Numbered from the stretch's first letter, positions 9,289 to 17,976 are shown. The stretch: DNA of 64,000 bases from Flavobacterium sp. N2038 (GCF_025947185.1 NZ_CP110001.1:1364001-1428000); one strand, 5' to 3'. Program-made: numbers and translations. Notes: generated by a model not told the origin, from the sequence alone.

Positions 9289-9319
9289 TTTGTATGTATA
9301 AAAGAAAGTTGTATCTTTA
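9289..9319 (+). promoter_or_regulatory. Predicted recQ promoter (TTTG-N19-TATCTTTA)
   Basis: TTTG at 9289-9292 and a -7-like TATCTTTA at 9312-9319, 19 bases apart, fit the Bacteroidetes consensus TTTG/TAnnTTTG. They lie 42 bases before the recQ ATG. Confidence 0.5.
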
Positions 9320-9360
9320 TGTGTTGCAAATTTATACAAAAATATCCATTAAAATAAAGA

Positions 9361-11556
9361 ATGAATTCAAACGAAATTGAAATACACAAGGAATTAAAGA
9401 AGTATTTCGGCTTTAGCCAATTTAAGGGCTTGCAGGAGCAAGTCATTACGAGTATTTTAGGTAAGAATAATACTTTTGTAATTATGCCTACTGGCGGTGG
9501 AAAGTCTCTTTGTTATCAATTACCCGCTTTAATTCAGGACGGAACAGCAATTGTTGTTTCGCCTTTGATTGCTTTGATGAAAAATCAGGTTGATGCAATT
9601 CGAAGCCTCTCGTCTGAAAATGGAATTGCGCATGTGCTCAATTCTTCTCTCACAAAAACAGAAATTGCTCAGGTAAAAAAAGACATTAGTTCTGGTTTAA
9701 CGAAGCTTTTATATGTAGCTCCCGAATCTTTGACCAAAGAAGAGTATGTTGCTTTTCTTCAAAGTGTACCTATTTCTTTCGTTGCAATAGACGAAGCCCA
9801 CTGTATTTCAGAATGGGGTCATGATTTTAGACCGGAATACAGGAATCTTAGAAATATTATTAAACAATTAGGTCAGGTGCCTATTATAGGACTTACCGCG
9901 ACTGCAACTCCAAAAGTTCAGGAAGATATTTTAAAAAACCTGGATATGTCTGATGCAAATACTTTTAAAGCATCATTCAACAGACCGAACTTGTACTACG
10001 AAGTTCGTACAAAAACTAAAAATATAGAGTCGGATATTATCCGTTTTATTAAACAACATAAAGGCAAGTCTGGAATTATTTACTGCCTGAGCCGTAAAAA
10101 AGTAGAATCGATTGCCGAAGTTTTACAAGTTAACGGAATCAGTGCTGTTCCATATCACGCAGGTTTAGATGCGAAAACACGAGCGAAACATCAGGATATG
10201 TTTTTGATGGAGGATGTAGATGTGGTTGTGGCTACTATCGCTTTCGGGATGGGTATTGATAAACCAGATGTTCGATTTGTAATTCATCATGATATTCCAA
10301 AATCTCTTGAAAGTTATTATCAGGAAACAGGTCGTGCCGGACGAGATGGTGGTGAAGGACATTGTTTAGCTTACTACTCTTATAAAGATGTAGAAAAATT
10401 AGAGAAATTCATGTCCGGGAAACCAGTTGCAGAACAGGAAATTGGGTTTGCTCTTTTGCAGGAAGTTGTGGCTTATGCCGAAACTTCGATGTCGCGCAGA
10501 AAGTTCCTTCTTCATTATTTCGGTGAAGAGTTTGACAGCGAGACAGGAGAAGGTGCAGATATGGATGACAATGTTCGTAATCCGAAGAATAAAATTGAAG
10601 CAAAAGACCAAGTGGTTAAATTGCTCGAAATTGTTCGGGATACCAAACATATTTATAAATCAAAAGAGATTGTATTTACTTTAATTGGGCGCATAAATGC
10701 AGTAATTAAAGCGCATAAAACAGATTCGCAATCCTTTTTTGGATCGGGTGCAGATCATGACGAAAAGTACTGGATGGCCTTGCTTCGCCAGGTTTTAGTA
10801 ACAGGTTATTTGTCAAAAGATATTGAAACTTATGGTGTTGTAAAAATTACCAAAGAAGGTTTAGATTTTATCAAAAAACCAGTTTCGTTTATGATGTCTG
10901 AGGATCATGAATATAGCGAATCTGAAGACGAAGCAATTGTGACCGGAGCAAAATCATCCGGAACTGCAGATGAAGTTTTGATGGGAATGCTTCGTGAATT
11001 ACGTAAAAAAGTGGCCAAAAAATTAGGAGTTCCTCCATTTGTTGTTTTTCAGGATCCTTCTCTTGAAGACATGGCTTTAAAATATCCGATTACTTTAACT
11101 GAGCTATTCAATATTCATGGAGTAGGTGAAGGAAAGGCTAAAAAATATGGTGGCGAATTTGTAGCATTGATCAGTCGTTATGTTGAAGATAATGATATTA
11201 TTCGTCCAGATGACTTAGTTGTAAAATCTACAGGAGTTAACTCTGCTAATAAATTATACATTATTCAGAATATCGATCGAAAATTATCGCTGAATGATAT
11301 TGCTTCTGCGAAAGGTTTAACAATGGATGCTTTGATTAAAGAAATGGAGCAAATCGTTTATTCCGGAACAAAACTAAATATCAAATATTGGGTCGATGAT
11401 ATGCTTGATGATGATCAGCAAGAAGAAATTCACGATTACTTTATGGAATCAGAATCGGATAAAATCGAAGATGCTCTTAAAGAATTTGATGGCGATTATG
11501 ATATTGATGAATTGCGTTTGATGCGTATTAAATTTATTAGCGAAGTGGCTAATTAA
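9361..11556 (+). CDS. recQ: ATP-dependent DNA helicase RecQ
   Basis: A 3'-5' superfamily 2 helicase for recombination and fork repair. Walker A PTGGGKS is at about residues 43-49, DEAH at 144-147 within the RecQ loop CISEWGHDFRPEYR, and helicase C motifs include GIIYCLSRKK and QETGRAGRDG. The RQC winged-helix region follows, but its zinc site looks degenerate: the usual cysteine quartet is not visible where QEVVAYAETSMSRRKFLLHYFGE lies (this piece is given only to locate it). An HRDC-like domain (FQDPSLEDMALKYP) ends the protein. At 731 residues it is the long flavobacterial form. It is divergent from kdsD. Confidence 0.93.
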   Translation: MNSNEIEIHKELKKYFGFSQFKGLQEQVITSILGKNNTFVIMPTGGGKSLCYQLPALIQDGTAIVVSPLIALMKNQVDAIRSLSSENGIAHVLNSSLTKTEIAQVKKDISSGLTKLLYVAPESLTKEEYVAFLQSVPISFVAIDEAHCISEWGHDFRPEYRNLRNIIKQLGQVPIIGLTATATPKVQEDILKNLDMSDANTFKASFNRPNLYYEVRTKTKNIESDIIRFIKQHKGKSGIIYCLSRKKVESIAEVLQVNGISAVPYHAGLDAKTRAKHQDMFLMEDVDVVVATIAFGMGIDKPDVRFVIHHDIPKSLESYYQETGRAGRDGGEGHCLAYYSYKDVEKLEKFMSGKPVAEQEIGFALLQEVVAYAETSMSRRKFLLHYFGEEFDSETGEGADMDDNVRNPKNKIEAKDQVVKLLEIVRDTKHIYKSKEIVFTLIGRINAVIKAHKTDSQSFFGSGADHDEKYWMALLRQVLVTGYLSKDIETYGVVKITKEGLDFIKKPVSFMMSEDHEYSESEDEAIVTGAKSSGTADEVLMGMLRELRKKVAKKLGVPPFVVFQDPSLEDMALKYPITLTELFNIHGVGEGKAKKYGGEFVALISRYVEDNDIIRPDDLVVKSTGVNSANKLYIIQNIDRKLSLNDIASAKGLTMDALIKEMEQIVYSGTKLNIKYWVDDMLDDDQQEEIHDYFMESESDKIEDALKEFDGDYDIDELRLMRIKFISEVAN

Positions 11557-11573
11557 ATTCCAACCCTTTGGGA

Positions 11574-11692
11574 AATTCCAAATAAAAAATTCCAAATAAA
11601 AAATTCCAAATTCCAATGCTACAGATTGCTTGGAATTTGGAATTTATTTTTTTTGATTGTTTTTGGAATTTGGAATTTCAAATATTGGAATT
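11574..11692. repeat. AATTCCAAA/TTTGGAATT repeat block, with terminator 11601-11653
   Basis: Several copies of AAATTCCAAAT and its complement fill the gap after recQ. Arms at 11601-11615 and 11631-11645 form a perfect 15-bp stem followed by eight Ts, so the block ends recQ transcription. A related block lies at 24361-24418. Confidence 0.7.
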
Positions 11693-11932
11693 TTACTCCG
11701 TATAAACTTCCCCTCGATGCGGTTTCAAAGCATCTCTTACCTGAATCATATTTTCATCGGTTACAACCATAAATGCAGTTGCATACATGTCGTTTATGAT
11801 TTTATATCCAGTGATATTCAAGGGTAGTTTTTCAATTGCGATATATTCTTTTAAATGAATTTCATGATGCTCGGCTGTCTTTGCAGAAGCCGGACCGCGA
11901 AAATCCCAAATCAGTTTTATTTTTCTAGACAT
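11693..11932 (-). CDS. Conserved small protein of unknown function (79 aa)
   Basis: I do not recognise a named family. The protein starts MSRKIKLIWDFRGPAS and contains AEHHEIHLKEY and TGYKIINDMYATAFMVV, ending HRGEVYTE. It looks like a small alpha/beta fold, with no signal peptide, membrane helix or cysteines. Codon use and amino-acid composition match its neighbours, and it is convergent with recQ, so it is likely a real gene. The TGYKI ... ATAFMVV alternation suggests a ferredoxin-like beta-alpha-beta unit, but that is only an impression. It has no operon partner. Confidence 0.65.
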   Translation of the reverse strand: MSRKIKLIWDFRGPASAKTAEHHEIHLKEYIAIEKLPLNITGYKIINDMYATAFMVVTDENMIQVRDALKPHRGEVYTE

Positions 11933-12236
11933 TCTTTTTTAAGGTGCAAAGGTTCAGAGAGGCAAAGGTACAAAGTCTATTTTGAAAAAAGATTCTGAGG
12001 TTCTGAGTTTTTTTCTGTAGTGACGCACTGAAGTGTGTCTAACTGTTCTAAAAGAAATCTTTTTAATCATGATAATCTGTGGCTAAAAAGAAATTAGAAA
12101 GATCGTAAAGCTTTGTGGGTAGGTAAATGTAAAATCTGCATGCAAATTCTATAGTAAAGATAAAATCTCATTTCAAAATAGTACTTTTGCATGTTCTTTT
12201 CATAGAAAGAAAAGCTAATAGAATAAAAAAGATACA
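11933..12236. other. Intergenic gap with degraded GCAAAGG-type repeat
   Basis: About 300 bases without a convincing gene. The left part holds degenerate GTGCAAAGGTTC/GGCAAAGGTAC copies (11943-11975) and the pair GATTCTGAG/GTTCTGAG, relatives of the repeats near 15.7 and 58.0 kb. TACTTTTG at 12182-12189 is a plausible -7 element for the next gene. Confidence 0.5.
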
Positions 12237-13796
12237 ATGCCAAGAGAACTTTTACTTCAGGTAACTCCGGAAATAGCTGCAAACGAATTGTTGCTAAAAG
12301 ACTATTTGTCTAAACAAATAAAGGTTTCTCCTAAAGAAATTCAACACATTTCTATTTTAAAACGTTCGATTGATGCGCGTCAAAAAGCGATTAAAATCAA
12401 TCTGAAAGTTATTATTTATTTGCAGGGAGAACCTTTTCAGGAGACTAAAATAGAGCTACCTATATATAAGGACGTTTTTTCGGCACAAGAAGTGATTGTT
12501 GTTGGAGCTGGTCCTGCGGGACTTTTTGCTGCTTTGCAATTAATAGAGCTAGGTTTAAAACCAATTTTGCTTGAACGTGGAAAAGATGTTCGCGGACGCA
12601 GACGTGATCTAAAAGCAATAAATGTTGAACATATCGTAAACGAAGATTCTAACTATTGTTTTGGTGAAGGCGGAGCCGGAACGTATTCTGATGGGAAATT
12701 ATATACACGTTCTAAAAAACGTGGAGATGTAACTAGAATCTTAGAGCTTTTAGTAGCCTTTGGAGCTTCAGAAGATATTTTGATAGAAGCGCATCCACAT
12801 ATTGGAACGAATAAACTGCCGAAAATTATTGAAGATATCCGAAACAAAATTATCGAGTTTGGTGGTCAGGTTTTGTTTGAAACCCGTGTAACGGATATTT
12901 TGGTTAAGAACAATGAAGTTGAGGGAATCGTTACTCAAAAAGGAGACAAAATTCTGGCGAATAAAATAATTCTGGCAACGGGACATTCTGCTCGCGATAT
13001 TTTTGAATTATTAGATAAAAAGAAAATTTTTATAGAAGCAAAACCTTTTGCTTTAGGAGTTCGTGCGGAACATTCACAGGAATTAATTGATAGCATTCAA
13101 TACAGTTGTGATTATCGCGGGGAGCATTTACCGCCGGCACCGTATTCTATCGTAAAACAAGTAAACGGTCGCGGAATGTATTCATTCTGTATGTGTCCGG
13201 GTGGGGTAATTGCCCCTTGTGCGACAAGTCCGGGAGAAGTAGTTACAAATGGTTGGTCGCCATCAAAACGTGATCAGGCGACGGCAAATTCAGGAATTGT
13301 AATCGAATTGAAATTAGAAGATTTTAAACCGTTTGCAAAATTTGGAGCTTTGGCGGGAATGGAATTTCAAAAAAGCATCGAGCAGAAAGCATGGCATCTG
13401 GCGGGAAGAACTCAAAAAGTACCGGCACAAAGAATGATCGATTTTACACAAAACAAAGTTTCATCAGATATTCCGAAAACATCTTATGTTCCCGGAACAA
13501 CTTCAGTTGAAATGGGGCAGGTTTTTCCGGGATTTTTATCTCAGATTTTACGTCAGGGATTTCAGGAATTTGGAAAATCAATGCGCGGTTATTTGACCAA
13601 TGAAGCCATTTTGCACGCTCCGGAAAGCAGAACGTCATCACCAGTAAGAATTCCGAGAGATCCAATGAGTTTAGAACATTTGCAAATCAAAGGTTTGTAT
13701 CCGTGCGGAGAAGGAGCAGGGTATGCGGGCGGAATTATCTCTGCTGCTATCGATGGTGAAAAATGCGCATTGATGATTGCGGAATCCTTGAAATAA
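12237..13796 (+). CDS. FAD-dependent dehydrogenase (COG2509 type)
   Basis: 519 residues. A roughly 80-residue N-terminal domain precedes a Rossmann FAD-binding site, VIVVGAGPAGLFAALQL (about residues 86-102), with the acidic end of the second strand at LLERGKDVRGRRRD. Later come FGEGGAGTYSDGKLYTR, ILATGHSARD and a C-terminal YPCGEGAGYAGGIISAA. This layout is the uncharacterised FAD-dependent dehydrogenase family COG2509, widespread in bacteria and plastid lineages. The substrate is unknown. It stands alone between intergenic gaps and is cytoplasmic by sequence. The start is the ATG in MPRELLLQV, placed correctly for the family. Confidence 0.85.
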   Translation: MPRELLLQVTPEIAANELLLKDYLSKQIKVSPKEIQHISILKRSIDARQKAIKINLKVIIYLQGEPFQETKIELPIYKDVFSAQEVIVVGAGPAGLFAALQLIELGLKPILLERGKDVRGRRRDLKAINVEHIVNEDSNYCFGEGGAGTYSDGKLYTRSKKRGDVTRILELLVAFGASEDILIEAHPHIGTNKLPKIIEDIRNKIIEFGGQVLFETRVTDILVKNNEVEGIVTQKGDKILANKIILATGHSARDIFELLDKKKIFIEAKPFALGVRAEHSQELIDSIQYSCDYRGEHLPPAPYSIVKQVNGRGMYSFCMCPGGVIAPCATSPGEVVTNGWSPSKRDQATANSGIVIELKLEDFKPFAKFGALAGMEFQKSIEQKAWHLAGRTQKVPAQRMIDFTQNKVSSDIPKTSYVPGTTSVEMGQVFPGFLSQILRQGFQEFGKSMRGYLTNEAILHAPESRTSSPVRIPRDPMSLEHLQIKGLYPCGEGAGYAGGIISAAIDGEKCALMIAESLK

Positions 13797-13870
13797 TTGG
13801 CACAGGACTTTTCATGTAGTTAAAAGATTATTATCTTGGTCATTTGATTCTAATAGAATATTCCCCAAAT

Positions 13871-14572
13871 ATGACCATACAAGAAATTGAAACAAAACAC
13901 AGCTTTAAATTCCCCAATTTATACAAACAACTAGCTGCCGATGGTATGCTTGATGTTGGAGAATATGGGCCAAATTGGTTCACCGAAGTTTATCCAACTT
14001 TAAGAGATAATCCGCCTTTACTATTACATTCGTATGATTTTGAATCTCTGAATTTAAAATCAGTTGCTGAAGAAATTGAAGAGCTTAAAGATCCTGAAGA
14101 TTATCGTAATATAAACCCGGAATTTAGATTTATTCCCTTTGCAAAAAGTGGAGGCGGCGATCATTATTGCTTTTTTCTAAATGAAGAAAATAATGGCGAT
14201 GTGCCCATTGTTTTTGTATGGCATGATATGAATGAAGTTGATTATCTGGCTAAAAACCTGCAGGAGTTTATTTTTAAAGTTTTATTGATCGACATGTCAA
14301 AGCAGGATCTTTACAATGAACTCAGTGATGAAGAATTTAGAAATGATATCGAATCGGTACTTAAATCTCATAAAAAGTATTTAACAGATCGTCAAAATGA
14401 AATTTTGTCGGCTATTTTAAAACGTGAAATTATTGATTACGAAATAAACGTATCGCCAAAAATAAAAGAATCTGCAAGAGGATTGTTAACTGATGTTGAA
14501 TTGGAATCAATTGTAAATGAGGTTATCCCTTTTGATAAAATGAATCAAAGTTTTAAATATTCAATGGAGTAA
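13871..14572 (+). CDS. SMI1/KNR4 family protein
   Basis: Likely 233 residues from the ATG at 13871; a longer start at 13844 adds nine residues that do not look part of the domain. The N-terminal 150 residues have the SMI1/KNR4 plan: FPNLYKQLAADGML, GPNWFTEVYPTL, and FIPFAKSGGGDHYCFFLNE followed by VFVWHDM. In bacteria this superfamily is often an immunity protein against contact-dependent or other polymorphic toxins. No toxin gene is adjacent, so that role is not supported here. The next gene, 31 bases on, is also acidic and uncharacterised and is probably co-transcribed. Confidence 0.8.
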   Translation: MTIQEIETKHSFKFPNLYKQLAADGMLDVGEYGPNWFTEVYPTLRDNPPLLLHSYDFESLNLKSVAEEIEELKDPEDYRNINPEFRFIPFAKSGGGDHYCFFLNEENNGDVPIVFVWHDMNEVDYLAKNLQEFIFKVLLIDMSKQDLYNELSDEEFRNDIESVLKSHKKYLTDRQNEILSAILKREIIDYEINVSPKIKESARGLLTDVELESIVNEVIPFDKMNQSFKYSME

Positions 14573-14603
14573 ATCTGTAGTCTAAAACCGCTAAATATCA
14601 TTT

Positions 14604-15692
14604 ATGAAAAATTTCTTTTCAAACTTATTTAATAGAAATAATGACCCAAAATCGATAATTTCTTTTGATGTTATTGACCCGATTTATGGTTATTTGTATC
14701 ATGAAGCTAATAGTTTTGAATTCAAGATGAAAGGGATTCAGGATTCCGTTTTGGTTAATTTATATGCTTTTCCGACTTCATTAGATCATGAAGAGGGTAG
14801 AGCAGAAATTAAAAAAGCGGGTTTTAATACTGCTTATGAGGTTTTAAATGAACTCTACAAAAAGATTGATATCGGACCTTTGTCTGAAGAAATAATGCAG
14901 CAGGATTTAGAGTATGATTTTATTCATATTCAGTTTTACTCGAAACCAGATCCGGAAATGAAAACGCATTTTAAACGCGTTTTGAATAATTTTATAATCT
15001 TTTTTTGTTGTACTAATAGTCTCGAAACAAATGATTTTAAGATTTTGTATACAAATAGTTATTTTGAGGATTATACAAAAGGATTGCTGGGGGCTGAATC
15101 TCTTGATTTTAAGAATCCTAAAAATGAAACTGAGGAAATTGGAATTCAGGATTTAAAAGTTGTTTTGCAGGGAATTTGTCAGTATTTAAATATTGAAATT
15201 CCACAAACCGTTGAGCTTCCTTCCTCTGAAAATTTGTTAGAAAGTGAAGAAGTGACAGCAGAAACTTTTGAAGAATTTATACACTTGGTTTCTAGAGGTA
15301 ATATTGAAGAAAAAGAACTTAAAGGGAAATCTAAGAAACTATTTAAAAACTTTAAGAGACCAGCAGAGGATTATTGCGAAATAGTCGAAGATCATTTTGA
15401 GTTTTTTGAAAGTATTGATGCCTGGAACAGCGATTGGAAATTTGATCCTGAAGATGCTGAATATTTTATTTCTGAAATGATTGGCGAAGATCTTAATTTC
15501 GATTATCCGGAAGAAACCTATAGTCATGATTTGTTCCCTTATATTCAATCGGCTTTAGAGAAATATAATCTTGAGCTAATGACGTATGATACGTATGGAG
15601 ATAATTATTTGTTTTTTGTAGCAAATAAAAATGATGTAGACAGAATCTTAGAATTGTCCGAGGTAACAAAGATTGAGATTAATCAGTTGTAA
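14604..15692 (+). CDS. Uncharacterised acidic protein (362 aa), C-terminus perhaps DUF6630-like
   Basis: A cytoplasmic, strongly acidic protein with no signal peptide. The first 200 residues look like one alpha/beta domain (VDPIYGYLYHEANSFEF and a FIIFFCCTNS strand). The last 120 residues start at a lysine-rich hinge and contain YCEIVEDHFEFFESI, WNSDWKFDPEDAEYFI and YDTYGDNYLFFV, which resembles the DUF6630 plan, though I hold that loosely. It follows the SMI1/KNR4 gene closely, and such pairs are frequent in immunity-type gene clusters. Function unknown; coding status is secure from length and composition. Confidence 0.6.
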   Translation: MKNFFSNLFNRNNDPKSIISFDVIDPIYGYLYHEANSFEFKMKGIQDSVLVNLYAFPTSLDHEEGRAEIKKAGFNTAYEVLNELYKKIDIGPLSEEIMQQDLEYDFIHIQFYSKPDPEMKTHFKRVLNNFIIFFCCTNSLETNDFKILYTNSYFEDYTKGLLGAESLDFKNPKNETEEIGIQDLKVVLQGICQYLNIEIPQTVELPSSENLLESEEVTAETFEEFIHLVSRGNIEEKELKGKSKKLFKNFKRPAEDYCEIVEDHFEFFESIDAWNSDWKFDPEDAEYFISEMIGEDLNFDYPEETYSHDLFPYIQSALEKYNLELMTYDTYGDNYLFFVANKNDVDRILELSEVTKIEINQL

Positions 15693-15900
15693 AATGGACT
15701 GAGTTTTACCGCAAAGGTTGCAAAGTTAGTTAGGCTTTATTTTTATTTGCTTTTGTAAAGATCACAAAGGGATTACAGAAAAGAAAGTACGCGGATAAAA
15801 CGGATTCGCTAAGTGAAGACACAGATAAGAACGGATTTTATATGATTTCTCATTCCTTGAAATGACAAGATTACGGTGAAAACTGAGACTGAAAACTGAT
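15693..15900. other. Intergenic stretch with degraded dispersed repeats
   Basis: Contains ACCGCAAAGGTTGCAAAG near 15709 and AAGATCACAAAGGGATTACAG near 15755, decayed members of the GCAAAGG / CACAGATTA family seen better near 58.0 kb. No gene is visible. The structured element at 15903 follows directly. Confidence 0.5.
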
Positions 15901-15902
15901 TA

Positions 15903-16017
15903 TGCGTGAGGGATAGGAGCCGGCTACCGAAGTAGCGCGGATAGCCCGACAGCAATATAAAAAGGGGCGACTAAGCGATTGCAATAGTCAGCCCCTTTTT
16001 ATATTGGTGGCACGCCC
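15903..16017 (-). repeat. Structured dispersed element, copy 1 (three-way-junction fold, minus-strand orientation)
   Basis: Read on the minus strand it starts GGGCGTG and ends TCACGCA, whose GCGTG/CACGC can pair as a closing stem. Inside are a long hairpin (arms 15985-16006 and 15953-15973, about 21 bp with one bulge), the conserved linker GGGCTATCC, a short hairpin GCTAC-TTCG-GTAGC, and the linker TCCTATCC. Copy 2 at 61936-62049 on the plus strand keeps every part. The long arm alone could end transcription arriving from either side. Confidence 0.75.
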
Positions 16018-16027
16018 AGATTATTAT

Positions 16028-16987
16028 TTACGGAATCAAAATTATTTTCCCTGTACTTTTTCGGCTTTCCAGATAATCATGTGCCAGTTTTCCTTCAGAT
16101 AATTTAAAGGATGTTGGTTCAGAAAGTTTGATTTTGCCTTCAGTAATCCAGTTGAATAATTGATTAGCTCTTTTGATTCTTTCTTCTTTTGAGTTTAAGT
16201 AACTCCATAAATCGCCACCGGTTAAAGTTTTTGAAGTATCCATTAACATTCTTGGGTCTACATATTCAGGATCGCCGCCTGCCATTCCGAAGAAAACAAC
16301 CTGACCACATTCTTTAGTCACTTCGAAGCTTTCTGTTAAAGTGCTTCCGATACTGTCATAAACAACATCAACTCCTTTTGGAGTTACATTAAAAACTTGT
16401 GATTTCCAATCTTCATTGTAAAGAAAAACATGATCTGCACCTTGCTCAGTTGCCACTTTGGCTTTGTCTGCAGATGAGGTTAAGCCTATGATTTTTGCAC
16501 CTAAAAATTTACTGATTTGGGTTAAGATCTGACCAACTCCGCCAGCAACGGCGTGAATTAATACTGTTTCACCTTTTTGAGTTTTATGACTATCGGTGGC
16601 TAAATAATGTGCGGTTAAACCTTGTAATAATATAGAAGCTGCGGTTTCAAACGAAATCGCTTCTGGCAGAGGTAAAATATGATTGGTGTTTACAGCAACC
16701 AGTTCGGCATTTGCAAAAGGAGCGTCGGCAAAAGCCACACGATCGCCCACTTTGTATTCAGGATGATTATTGGCATCGATTACAATTCCGGCACCTTCGT
16801 AACCCGCAATAAAAGGTGGATTTCCTTTTAAATGATAATTTCCCTTTCGTCTGTAAACATCGGCAAAATTTAATCCGATAGCTTTCATTTCGATTAAAAT
16901 CTCATCGCTTTTTAGTTGTGGATTTGGGATTTCGATATATTCTAAAACATCTGAATTCCCAAAAGAAGAGAAGGTAAGTGCTTTCAT
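16028..16987 (-). CDS. NADPH:quinone oxidoreductase-like zinc-type alcohol dehydrogenase family protein
   Basis: 319 residues of the medium-chain dehydrogenase/reductase family. The N-terminal GroES-like domain has GLNFADVYRRKGNY and FIAGYEGAGIV, matching quinone oxidoreductase. The zinc-binding cysteines of true alcohol dehydrogenases are absent. The Rossmann part shows ILLQGLTAHYL and VLIHAVAGGVGQILTQ (about residues 145-160), and the C-terminal end matches the family. It probably reduces quinones or other enones with NADPH in the cytoplasm. It is monocistronic, with the cupin gene upstream on the same strand behind its own terminator. Confidence 0.88.
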   Translation of the reverse strand: MKALTFSSFGNSDVLEYIEIPNPQLKSDEILIEMKAIGLNFADVYRRKGNYHLKGNPPFIAGYEGAGIVIDANNHPEYKVGDRVAFADAPFANAELVAVNTNHILPLPEAISFETAASILLQGLTAHYLATDSHKTQKGETVLIHAVAGGVGQILTQISKFLGAKIIGLTSSADKAKVATEQGADHVFLYNEDWKSQVFNVTPKGVDVVYDSIGSTLTESFEVTKECGQVVFFGMAGGDPEYVDPRMLMDTSKTLTGGDLWSYLNSKEERIKRANQLFNWITEGKIKLSEPTSFKLSEGKLAHDYLESRKSTGKIILIP

Positions 16988-17052
16988 TTTTAGTTTTTTG
17001 AGGTTACAAATAACGGAAAATATATTGGCTCCATTTTAAAGATGCTCTTAAA

Positions 17053-17092
17053 AATAAAAAAAAGTAACAACTTGAATTCAGGTTGTTACTTT
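17053..17092 (-). terminator. Terminator after the cupin gene
   Basis: AAAGTAACAAC and GTTGTTACTTT pair around a short TGAATTCA-type loop. On the minus strand a long T tract follows, fitting the end of the cupin transcript. Confidence 0.75.
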
Positions 17093-17129
17093 GAGTTAAA
17101 AACTAAAAGGTTATGATACCCGTAATATC

Positions 17130-17513
17130 CTATTTTTTAGTTCTGGGTTTTATTTCTGTTACAACTAAATTCACAGTTGTATCCCCTAAATTTTTTGCCA
17201 TATGTGTCACTGTAGGTATGTACATGGCATCCCCGGCTTTAATATCCATAATAACAGGTGCTTTGCCTTTATCGGTTATTTCAATTTTTCCATCAGTCAA
17301 TGCATAGATGGTGTGATCAGGATGATGATGCCATGGGATTGTTTCTCCCGGAGTAATCTCAACTTGCATTATTCTTACTCTTTCATTCTCAAGAAGTACT
17401 TTTTTATACGCGTTAGGCGCTACTTTTATAGGGTCTTGCGCATAGATATTCACACTTAATAGTAAAAGTAATAGTATGAACAGAGACATTAAATTCTTTT
17501 TAATTGTTTTCAT
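17130..17513 (-). CDS. Exported cupin-domain protein
   Basis: 127 residues from the ATG at 17513, which sits just before a clear signal peptide (MKTIKKNLMSLFILLLLLLS ending VNIYAQ). Earlier in-frame codons would put a basic non-signal extension before it. The mature part is a single cupin barrel with PGETIPWHHHPDHTIYALTDG (key residues His, His, His and, further on, Glu/His) and MYIPTVTHMAKNLG. The three-histidine cluster suggests a bound metal. It is presumably periplasmic. Substrate unknown; similar small cupins range from dioxygenases to simple sugar or metabolite binders. It has its own terminator. Confidence 0.82.
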   Translation of the reverse strand: MKTIKKNLMSLFILLLLLLSVNIYAQDPIKVAPNAYKKVLLENERVRIMQVEITPGETIPWHHHPDHTIYALTDGKIEITDKGKAPVIMDIKAGDAMYIPTVTHMAKNLGDTTVNLVVTEIKPRTKK

Positions 17514-17859
17514 TTCTTTTTTATTGATTAAATTTTTCCAGAATTGTTTATTGCGTATTCGTTTTGAGAATTTTATCATGGTTGCGTTATGAAAAAGACA
17601 AAGTTCTCTTGCAATGCATTTTTTTAAATTAATACAAAGAGGCAAATTTTTTCTGATTCGAAAAATTACGGTTAGGATATTTAGCTAGAAAAATTGGATT
17701 TCATTTTGCGGTTGTGAGATCCTTAGATTTAGGTAATAGATCCTTATGCCGCTTGTTTAAATCCATTGTTTTTTTTCGGCTTATCTTCACTGGTTTGGGA
17801 AATTGAAGTGCGATAAATAGCTTCTATTTTGGGACTACTAATTTACAAAAAAAAGAGAC

Positions 17860-17976
17860 GTGAAATGTTTTAAAACTAAATTATTAGTCTTGTTTATTGT
17901 TGTAAATAGCTTGTTGTTAGTTGTTTGTGTTTGTTTTGATCCGAATATTTGTGAAATTGTAAGAAGAAACCATTAG
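17860..17976 (+). CDS. Possible 38-residue small hydrophobic protein (GTG start)
   Basis: The frame begins GTG and reads as KCFKTKLLVLFIVV, then NSLLLVVCVCFDPNICEIVRR, and stops at TAG. A basic N-terminus, a hydrophobic core and cysteines look like a short membrane or exported peptide. Its stop lies inside the left arm of a hairpin. AT-rich DNA easily yields hydrophobic frames and no clear promoter or ribosome site is present, so this is a weak call. Confidence 0.25.
   Translation: MKCFKTKLLVLFIVVNSLLLVVCVCFDPNICEIVRRNH

Noticed and set aside
9273..9446. Extended N-terminus for kdsD
   Set aside because: It would run through the recQ promoter and coding region, and the extra residues do not resemble the family; TTG at 9272 gives the normal length.
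13871..15692. Toxin-immunity pair
   Set aside because: Neither protein shows a toxin domain or secretion signal; only the immunity-like fold is visible.
17514..17645. 44-codon N-terminal extension of the cupin gene
   Set aside because: It would place a basic stretch before an excellent signal peptide; the ATG at 17513 is preferred.
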